From VFZS01 sp964353255 (GTDB taxonomy: Bacteria; Acidobacteriota; Terriglobia; Bryobacterales; Bryobacteraceae): DNA of 29,372 bases. The stretch covers positions 1 to 29,372 of the forward strand of contig CAYGVJ010000068.1 of the NCBI GenBank assembly GCA_964353255.1, in the 5' to 3' direction. Numbering within the stretch: position 1 is the stretch's first letter; every line of letters starts with the position of its first letter. The notes beneath the pieces are model-generated. The model did no database searches. It was not told where the DNA came from and worked only from the letters and a program-made list of their open reading frames with translations. This document shows positions 20,456-27,044 of this stretch, one piece after another. Both the position numbers and the translations under genes were made by a program.

Positions 20456-21688
20456 CTAGGGCTTTCCCCCGCGCTGGCGCAGCCGTTCGGTGAGCAGCTC
20501 GTGGCCGTTCTCGGCGGCCAGGCGCAACGGAGTCTTGCCTTCCTTGTTCCTGGGGTTCACCTGAGCCCCGTGGTCCAGCAGCGCCTCCAGCGCCTCGCTG
20601 CGCCCCCAGGAGGCCGCCAGGTGCAGGGGCGTGTTGCCGGATTCGGCGTCCTGCGCGTCCAGTTCCGCGCCGCGGTTGATCAGCAGCTCGACTGCCGCCC
20701 GGTTGCCGCCCAGGCAGGCATCGTGAAGCGGCGTGGCGCCGGAGTTGTTGCGGCCATCCACCCGCGCTCCCCGCTCCAGCAGAAGCTCGATGATTTCCTT
20801 GTGGCCTTTGAGTGCCGCGTCGTGCAGAAGAGTCGCGCCCTGCGGCGTTCGCAGGTCCGCGCCGGCCCCGCTGTCCAGAATCAGCCGCACCACGTCGGTC
20901 TGCCCGCGCAGCACGGCTTCTTGAAGGCGCCGCTCGGCGTTCTGCCCCACTCCGGCCAGCGTGGCCCCCGCCTTGAGCAGCACGTCCAGCATGCGGCTGT
21001 GGCGATACCGGAGGGCCTCGTCCAGCGGCGTCGAGCCCGAGCTGTCCGTCGCATTCAGCTCCGCCCCGGCCCCCAGCAGCAACTCGGCCACCTCGGCGTG
21101 CCCCTTCACCGCCGCCGCGTGCAGCAGCGTGGCGCCCGTCGCCGGGTTGCGCACGCGAAAGTCGGCCCCGCGCCCGAGCAGCAGCTTCACCACCTGGGCC
21201 TGCCCTTTCCAGACTGCCTCTTCCAGCGGCGTCGTCCCGCTTTGGTCCTTGCTCTCGAGCTCGGCGCCGCGCGCGAGCAGCGCCTCGACGATCCCCGTGT
21301 AGCCGCGGTTGGCGGCCAGGTGCAGCGCCGTCGAACCCGAGCGGTAGCGCGCCTTCAGGTCCGCGCCTTTGTTCAGCAGCAGCTCGACCACCTCCAGCCG
21401 GTTGGTGATCACCGCGTAATGCAGGGGTGTGGACCCGGCTTCGGCGTGGCGGGCGTTCACCTCCGCGCCGTGGGCCAATAGCAGTCGAGCGATCTCCTTG
21501 TCGCCGCTCCAGGCCGCGTCATGCAGGGGCGTGCCTCCCAGGGCGTCCCGCTCGTTCGGATCAGCCCCGGCCGCGAGCAGCTCCCGCACCCGCTCGATGT
21601 CGCCGGCCTTTACGGCTTGCGCGAGTTCCTCGGCGGTCCCGGCAGCCAGCAGCAGGCCCAGGCACAGCAACCCCGCGGCCAACGCCAT
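20456..21688 (-). CDS. Secreted ankyrin-repeat protein
   Basis: A 410-residue protein with a short signal peptide (MALAAGLLCLGLLLAAGTA), followed almost entirely by ankyrin repeats of 33-34 residues. I count an N-terminal half repeat (ELAQAVKAGDIERVRELLAA) plus eleven further repeats, many with the consensus TPLHxAA...VVELLLxxGA. Repeats 6 and 7 (around GATLAGVGQNAERRLQEAV) are the most degenerate, and the last (KEGKTPLRLAAENGHELLTE) acts as cap. Such solenoids bind other proteins; a periplasmic partner is implied by the signal peptide. The ATG at 21688 is 9 bases after the heparinase-like stop, so the two are probably co-transcribed. The partner could be one of the secreted enzymes of the run, but nothing proves it. 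Confidence 0.9.
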   Translation of the reverse strand: MALAAGLLCLGLLLAAGTAEELAQAVKAGDIERVRELLAAGADPNERDALGGTPLHDAAWSGDKEIARLLLAHGAEVNARHAEAGSTPLHYAVITNRLEVVELLLNKGADLKARYRSGSTALHLAANRGYTGIVEALLARGAELESKDQSGTTPLEEAVWKGQAQVVKLLLGRGADFRVRNPATGATLLHAAAVKGHAEVAELLLGAGAELNATDSSGSTPLDEALRYRHSRMLDVLLKAGATLAGVGQNAERRLQEAVLRGQTDVVRLILDSGAGADLRTPQGATLLHDAALKGHKEIIELLLERGARVDGRNNSGATPLHDACLGGNRAAVELLINRGAELDAQDAESGNTPLHLAASWGRSEALEALLDHGAQVNPRNKEGKTPLRLAAENGHELLTERLRQRGGKP

Positions 21689-21697
21689 GCTCTCAGG

Positions 21698-23506
21698 CTA
21701 CCACTCAGTCAGCGGGCGGTCCCTCCACGACACCGCACGCGCGGCTTGTCCCGGCCCCTGGGGCGTCAGCGCCACCACCAGCCGAAGCTCGCTCACCTTA
21801 CCGGGCAACCGCACGACCAGCTTCCGCGTGCCCCGGTTGGGGTTCTGGGGCGGCGCCGCCGTTGTGGGCGCCACCTGGAAAACGGCATCCGGCGGCGCGA
21901 CGATGCGCGCGTCGAGGCTCGCGTCCCCCGCGCGCAGCCAGGCAGTGCGTCCTTCGAGCGAGACCTCGGCGCCGGTCACCATGCCCCAGAGAGCCTCCAC
22001 CGGCCCCTCGGCCACGATCTCGTCCTGGACCACTACTTGCTGCCGCCCCGCCAGCGCCACGCCGCGCTCGAAGCGCCGCACTTTCCCGGGGTAGGCCTTG
22101 GCCAGGTCCATGCGCACGAAAGCCAGATCCGGCTCGGACCGAAAGGCCACCACGGGCGCTTCCGCCTTGGGATCCTGGTTATCGTCGTCGATCAGAACCG
22201 TGTTGTGCGACTCGGTGCGCATGCGGTAGTAGCTCCAGCGCTCCTTGCCGAAGTAGCCGGGCATGTTGTAGTCGTCCGAACCCAAGTCTATGGCCCAGCG
22301 CACGCCGCCCGCGTCTAGCACGAAGCTGCCCAGGTCGAGCTGGCTATGGCCCACCTTGAGATCGCCGGCCTTCACACCCACGAAAATCGCGCCGGGGCTC
22401 TCCCAGGAGCTGCGGAAGAAGGCCGCCCCGACGCCGCGGAACAGCGCGTCCAGCGGCCAGGCCGCCTGAGGCGGGCTGCCGCCTTGGCGCTGATACCAGA
22501 CCAGGTCCAGAGCATCCGGGGCCGTGCCGGAAGCCAGGCGCTGCTGCTGGTGCCAGGCGTAGACCGGCTGCTTGAATCTGCGCGCCAGCCAGAACATCTC
22601 CTCGGCTCCGCCGATGGCGTCTCCGGCGTCGGCGTAGTTGAAAGTCCTGCCGGCGGGACCGCAGAAGTAGACGCGAAACCGCCCGGCCTGCTCGAAGCCC
22701 GGCGAGGCGGAAAGGTCGAAGTCAGTCCCCAGAGCCGTTTCCAGAGCCGCCAGAAAGTAGACGGTGTAGCGGGTGGCGTAGTGCCAGTAGCCGGGGCCTT
22801 CCGGCCAGCCGCCATCGGGGGCGTAGGAGGCCATGGCCAGCCGGATGGAGCGCAGCGCGTAACGCAACACGGCGGCGCTCTTCTCGGGCTCCTCTTCGGC
22901 CACCGCCAGCGCGCCGATCGAGATGCCGCCGTTGCACACTTGGTTCCAGTTGAAGCGGTTCACCGTCCACCAGCGCTGGGCCTCGTAGATGGCCAGAGCC
23001 TGGTTGATTCCCTTTTCCACCAGGGCCCGGCGGATCCAGGCGCGCTCCTCGGCGCTGAGATCCTTGTACAGCCAGTCGTAGCCGATGGCGAAGGCGTGAG
23101 TCATCTCGGCGGTGTCCAGGAAGTGCGAGGGGTTCCAGTCGGGAAAGGCCGCTGCCGCGCGCAGCTCGCGCACGGCGCGCTCCAGATACTGCCTCTTGCC
23201 CTCCAGCCGGTAAAGCAGCGCCAGCTTGTAGACCCGGTCCAGGCACCGCCGGCTCTGCGCCAGCAGGCGCGGGCCGACGATCTTGTACTCCACCGTGGGA
23301 GCGTTCTGGATTTCCTCGGCTTCGGCGAGGAGTTGCCGGTAGATCTTTTGCGCCAGCGGCTCGGTCCTGACCAGGGAGCGCATCCGCTCCACATCGCTGT
23401 CCAAGGCGATCAGCCGCGGATGCTCCCGCCGGAGCGTCTTCAGCGGATCATCGCCGCTCTGCGCCCAGGCCAGCGCGGCGAGGAATGCCAGGCACCATCG
23501 CTTCAT
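21698..23506 (-). CDS. Secreted heparinase II/III-like protein
   Basis: A 602-residue secreted protein. Start ATG 23506 gives a signal peptide MKRWCLAFLAALAWAQSGDD; longer in-frame starts reach back into the redoxin gene and are rejected. An alpha/alpha toroid N-terminal domain (about 30-330) includes FAIGYDWLYKDLSAEERAWI, NRFNWNQVCNGGISIGALA and SYAPDGGWPEGPGYWHYA. A beta-sandwich C-terminal domain follows, with FRSSWESPGAIFVGVKAGD, HSQLDLGSFVLDAGGVRWA and ESHNTVLIDD. This is the polysaccharide-lyase/heparinase II/III-like fold, in which Tyr and His residues cleave uronic-acid glycans. Conserved SHNT and HxQxDxGSF segments are present. The exact polysaccharide is unknown. It sits between the redoxin and ankyrin genes with gaps of 13 and 9 bases. 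Confidence 0.9.
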   Translation of the reverse strand: MKRWCLAFLAALAWAQSGDDPLKTLRREHPRLIALDSDVERMRSLVRTEPLAQKIYRQLLAEAEEIQNAPTVEYKIVGPRLLAQSRRCLDRVYKLALLYRLEGKRQYLERAVRELRAAAAFPDWNPSHFLDTAEMTHAFAIGYDWLYKDLSAEERAWIRRALVEKGINQALAIYEAQRWWTVNRFNWNQVCNGGISIGALAVAEEEPEKSAAVLRYALRSIRLAMASYAPDGGWPEGPGYWHYATRYTVYFLAALETALGTDFDLSASPGFEQAGRFRVYFCGPAGRTFNYADAGDAIGGAEEMFWLARRFKQPVYAWHQQQRLASGTAPDALDLVWYQRQGGSPPQAAWPLDALFRGVGAAFFRSSWESPGAIFVGVKAGDLKVGHSQLDLGSFVLDAGGVRWAIDLGSDDYNMPGYFGKERWSYYRMRTESHNTVLIDDDNQDPKAEAPVVAFRSEPDLAFVRMDLAKAYPGKVRRFERGVALAGRQQVVVQDEIVAEGPVEALWGMVTGAEVSLEGRTAWLRAGDASLDARIVAPPDAVFQVAPTTAAPPQNPNRGTRKLVVRLPGKVSELRLVVALTPQGPGQAARAVSWRDRPLTEW

Positions 23507-23519
23507 GAACGCGCCGTTA

Positions 23520-24059
23520 TCACTTCTTCTTGCCTGCCGGCGGCCCGGCCAGCATGCCGTCCAGGACCTTGAAGAGGCCCTTGCCCTCGAACAACTGCCG
23601 GTTGGGCTCGAAGGCATAGTCGTGACGGATCATCCCCTCGCCGTCGATGATGAACAAGTGGGGCATCTCTACGCTCGGGTTCCGAGGCGTGGCCTTCAGG
23701 TAGGAAGCCGCCATCTGGCCGCAGTCAAACAGCACCATCGTGGTCAGGAAGTTGGCTTGGATGAATCTCAGCACGGTGCTCTGGTTGTCGGGCGGCATGG
23801 CCACCGACAGGATGGCCACTCTGGAACCGTACTTCGCCTTGACCTCTTCCAGCAGCCGCGCCAGTGTCTGACAGTGCGGGCAGTCGGTTTTCATGAAGTC
23901 CAGCAGCACCAGCTTGCCGCGGAAGTCCGCCAGGTCGTGCTGGTTCAGGTTCAGATCGGGAAGAGAAAACCCGGGCGCCCGCCGGCCCGAGAGCTCGTCG
24001 GCGCCGGCGAGTGGGCTCGCCAGCAGCAGTGCCAGGGAAAACCAGCCGAATAGTCGCAT
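23520..24059 (-). CDS. Secreted TlpA/redoxin-type thioredoxin-fold protein
   Basis: A 179-residue periplasmic protein: signal peptide MRLFGWFSLALLLASPLAGA, then an AhpC/TSA-redoxin fold (APGFSLPDLNLNQHDLADFR, GKLVLLDFMKTDCPHCQTLA). The redox motif is Cys60-Pro-His-Cys63, and the cis-Pro loop is in VEMPHLFIIDGEG. Proteins of this type reduce periplasmic disulfides or deliver reductant in cytochrome maturation. The first gene of the minus-strand run, it is divergent from the hydrolase at 24130. The C-terminus ends in a lysine run (AGKKK). Confidence 0.9.
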   Translation of the reverse strand: MRLFGWFSLALLLASPLAGADELSGRRAPGFSLPDLNLNQHDLADFRGKLVLLDFMKTDCPHCQTLARLLEEVKAKYGSRVAILSVAMPPDNQSTVLRFIQANFLTTMVLFDCGQMAASYLKATPRNPSVEMPHLFIIDGEGMIRHDYAFEPNRQLFEGKGLFKVLDGMLAGPPAGKKK

Positions 24060-24129
24060 TCCTTCAAGCTACCACGCGCGCCGCTGAAGCGTCGTCGCGT
24101 TTTTCGCCAGTCAGAACTGAACGCTCGCT

Positions 24130-24504
24130 GTGGGCGCACTGCTGTTCGCGCTGGCGCTGCGCCTGCTGCGCAGCCTGCCGCTCTTGGTGACGGGGCTGCT
24201 GGTCGCCGCTTGGTTTCTGGTGTCGATGGAGTGGCCTCATCCGTTGCCGGGCGCGGTGCTGGTGCTGGTGAACGCGCTGCTGGGCGCGACAATCGCCTCC
24301 CTGCTGTGGGGCCGGTTCCGCGCCATGGCGCTCAGCCGCCGCATCATCACGCTTGTTCTGCTGGCAGGGGCGCTGGCGGCCGAAGGATGGGTCGTAGGCG
24401 TGCTGGCAACCGAGGGCTTCGTGGAAGATCTCGCCCAGGTCCGCGCAACTTCGCTCCCCCGTGAGCAGCAGCTTCAGGAACCGGCCCCTTCCCGCTGGCG
24501 CTGA
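24130..24504 (+). pseudogene. N-terminal membrane part of a broken alpha/beta hydrolase
   Basis: From GTG 24130 (a stop at 24118 blocks longer starts) 124 residues are read, with three hydrophobic helices (about 4-28, 38-60 and 72-95). The end, LPREQQLQEPAPSRWR, runs past the point where the hydrolase fold resumes in another frame (FPLALIVHGNH from 24489). In the hydrolase fold, the strand ending in the oxyanion HGN turn is the third; the first two strands and the link from the membrane helices should lie between and are absent. The simplest reading is a deletion plus frame change inside one original gene. Confidence 0.6.
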
Positions 24505-26009
24505 TCGTTCACGGCAACCACCAGGGGCATGAGTTCTCCGAGCCGGGTTACGCGTACCTGGGCGAGTTGCTGGCCAGCCGGGGCTACATTCTGGTTTCCG
24601 TGGATGAGAACTTCCTCAACCTGGACTGGCTGGGGGACTACCGGACCGCGGAGCATCCGGCGCGGGGCTGGTTGCTGCTGGAGCATCTGAAGGTCTGGCG
24701 GGGCTGGAACGAGTCCAAGGACAGCGCGTTTTTCCGGAAGGTCGATCTCGCCAACATCGCGCTGATGGGCCACTCGCGGGGCGGGGAGGCGGCAGCCACC
24801 GCGGCGGCCTTCAACCGGCTCGCCTACTATCCCGGTGACGCCACCGTGCGCTTTGACTACAACTTCGCTATCAAGTCCATTGTGGCTATCGCGCCCAGTG
24901 ATGGGCAGTACAAGCCTGCCGGGATGTGGCGCCCGCTGCGGGATGTGAGTTACCTGGTCCTCTATGGCGGCCACGACGCCGATGTTGCCTTCTTCGTAGG
25001 CAGCCAGCAGTACAAGCGGACCAGCTTCAGCCAGGGTTTCCCGGGGTTCAAGGCGCAACTGTACGTCTACCGGGCGAATCACGGCCAGTTCAACTCGGTG
25101 TGGGGCAGATTTGACGGCTCCCCGCCCGGGGGTTGGGTGCTAAACCTGAAACCGCTTATCGGCGGCGAAGAGCAGCGCCGGATCTCGAAAGTCTATATCT
25201 CCGCGTTCCTCGAAGCCACCCTGCGCGGAGGCCGCCAGTACATCCCCATGTTCCAGGACTACCGGCGGGCGGCGGCCTGGCTGCCAGACACCGTCTACCT
25301 CAATCGTTACCAGGATGCGACCTTCCGGCCCGTGTGCACCTACGAGGAGGACTTCGACGTCACCTCGACGACCCTGCCGGGAGGAGCCATTCGTGGGCAC
25401 AACCTTGCGGTCTGGAAGGAGCAGCGCATCCACTTCCGCGACGGTTCGCGCGAGGACAACGGCGTCTACCTGGGCTGGAGAAAGCCCGAGGAGAAGAAGG
25501 GCGCGCCGCCCGACTGGGCCAGCTACACCATCGAGTTGCCGGAACGATTCGCTCAGGAAGCGAAGTTGGGATCCGCGAGCGTCCTGGAGTTCGCCTTGGC
25601 TGACGCCGGCCAGGAGCCTCCGCCGCCCAAGGGCCAGGATGCCAAGAAGCAGCCCGACAAGAAGAAGGCAGAGAAGAAAGGCCCGGCCAAGAGGAAGGAA
25701 CCGTTGGACCTGACTGTGGAACTGATTGCCACCGGCGGGCAGGCGGTGCGGTTTCCGCTGAGCCAACTGGGTCCCTTGTATGCGCCGCTCACGGTGAAGC
25801 AGCTCAAGATCAAGCCGCCGGGCCGCAGCCCCTACGGCGATGAGACAGAGCCAACTCTTCAACGGTATGCCCTATCGCTGGGGGCCCTCTCGCAAACCGG
25901 AAAGGGATTCAACCCGGCAACCGTGAAGGCCATCCGTTTCGTCTTTGATCGCTCCGGGGAGGGCGTCGTCATCGTTGACGACATCGGCTTCAGCCAGGCG
26001 CTGCCCTGA
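24489..26009 (+). pseudogene. Alpha/beta hydrolase (PET hydrolase/dienelactone-like), catalytic part
   Basis: About 506 residues readable from 24489 (frame blocked by TGA 24462-24464); the first usual start codon is TTG 24567. The catalytic machinery is visible: oxyanion turn LIVHGNHQGHEFSEPGYAYL, nucleophile elbow MGHSRGGEAA, acid in LVLYGGHDADV, histidine in RANHGQFN. A second domain follows from about residue 265 (DFDVTSTTLPGGAIRGHNLA and onward, beta-rich). A lysine-rich linker (KKQPDKKKAEKKGPAKRK) precedes the last 90 residues, which end in a carbohydrate-binding-like strand set (IRFVFDRSGEGVVIVDDIGF). Substrate unknown; esters or lactones are family-typical. The triad is complete but the first strands of the fold are missing, so folding is doubtful. 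Confidence 0.65.
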
Positions 26010-26069
26010 GAGGGGCTTCTGGCGGGGCGCGGTTGCGACGCTTGCTATGCTAAGGGGGAGGGACCGGCT

Positions 26070-27041
26070 TTGGTCCCCAGGGGCGCACTAGTGGGCACCG
26101 AGGCGAGGGCGAGTGTTGAGCAGCGCACCGACACGACCGCGGAGCCGGCCGGACTGGTCTTCAACATCATGCGCTTCTCCCTCCACGACGGCCCGGGCTT
26201 GCGCACCTCCATCTTCTTGAAAGGCTGCCCGCTCGATTGCTGGTGGTGCCACAATCCCGAGAGCCAGCAGTTCCAGCCCAGCCTGATGTACTTCGCGGAA
26301 CGTTGCCGCCGCTGCGGCGATTGCGTCGCGGTCTGTCCTCACGGGGCGATCGCTCTGGTGGACGGCACGGTGGCGACCTCGGCGGCCTGCCGCCGCTGCG
26401 GCGCTTGCGTCGAGGCCTGCCTGGCGGAAGCTCGCCAGTTGTTCGGCTGCCGCATGACGCTCTCCCAGGTGATCCGAGAGGCCGAGCGGGATTTGGTCTT
26501 CTTCGACGAGTCCGGGGGCGGCGTTACAGTCTCGGGCGGGGAGCCGCTTTCCCAGCCCGAGTTCGCCGAAGCCCTGCTGGCCGCCTGTCGCCAGCGTCGC
26601 ATTCATACCGTGCTGGACACCAGCGGATTCGCCCCGCGGGAAACCTTCCTGCGCGTCAGCCGTCACGCCGACCTGGTGCTCTACGACCTGAAGTTCATCG
26701 ACGCTGGCAAGCACCGCGCTTACACAGGCGTCACGAACCAGCAGATACTGTCGAATCTCGAACTGTTGCGCGAGCTGAAGCGCCTCGTCGTCATACGCTT
26801 CCCCATCATTCCCGGGATCAACGACGGCGAAGACGACATCGCTCAACTGGCCGCTTTCCTTTCCAGGCTGGGGCTACGACGCATCGACTTGCTGCCCTAC
26901 GTCGGCCTGGGTGTGGACAAGTACCGGCGGCTCGGCCTCACCTGCCGCGTCGCGGCGCTCCGGCCCCCGCCGGACGCCCGGCTCGGCCGCATCAGAGAAG
27001 AGCTCACCGAGAAAGGTTTTGCTGTCAACATCGGAGGCTAA
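26070..27041 (+). CDS. Glycyl-radical enzyme activating protein (radical SAM)
   Basis: A 323-residue activase that uses S-adenosylmethionine and an iron-sulfur cluster to place the glycyl radical on its partner enzyme. Start TTG 26070 has AAGGGGGAGGG upstream; GTG 26091 is an alternative. The radical SAM motif is CPLDCWWC (Cys53, Cys57, Cys60) in RFSLHDGPGLRTSIFLKG context. Two extra 4Fe-4S ferredoxin sites follow: Cys79, 82, 85, 89 and Cys107, 110, 113, 117. SAM-binding VTVSGGEPLSQPE and LYDLKFIDAGKHRAYTGV are typical of the PflA-like family. The two ferredoxin clusters are usual for activases of dehydratase-type glycyl radical enzymes. It ends 3 bases before the next gene, so it is the dedicated activase for the enzyme downstream. 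A candidate -10 box TATGCT (26046-26051) lies upstream. Confidence 0.93.
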   Translation: MVPRGALVGTEARASVEQRTDTTAEPAGLVFNIMRFSLHDGPGLRTSIFLKGCPLDCWWCHNPESQQFQPSLMYFAERCRRCGDCVAVCPHGAIALVDGTVATSAACRRCGACVEACLAEARQLFGCRMTLSQVIREAERDLVFFDESGGGVTVSGGEPLSQPEFAEALLAACRQRRIHTVLDTSGFAPRETFLRVSRHADLVLYDLKFIDAGKHRAYTGVTNQQILSNLELLRELKRLVVIRFPIIPGINDGEDDIAQLAAFLSRLGLRRIDLLPYVGLGVDKYRRLGLTCRVAALRPPPDARLGRIREELTEKGFAVNIGG

Positions 27042-27044
27042 GCG

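Noticed and set aside
20453..21481. 342-residue plus-strand open frame
   Set aside because: Antisense of the ankyrin repeats; its apparent periodicity is inherited from them.
22346..23572. 408-residue plus-strand open frame
   Set aside because: Shadow of the heparinase II/III-like gene.
23507..23617. Extended N-terminus of the heparinase-like protein starting at 23617
   Set aside because: It overlaps the redoxin coding region; ATG 23506 gives a proper signal peptide.
24440..24567. Programmed ribosomal frameshift in the hydrolase gene
   Set aside because: No slippery sequence is seen, and part of the fold is missing, which a frameshift alone cannot explain.
26088..26846. 252-residue minus-strand open frame (and 26874-27692, 28164-28802)
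   Set aside because: Shadows of the activase and glycyl radical enzyme genes, which have full motif sets.
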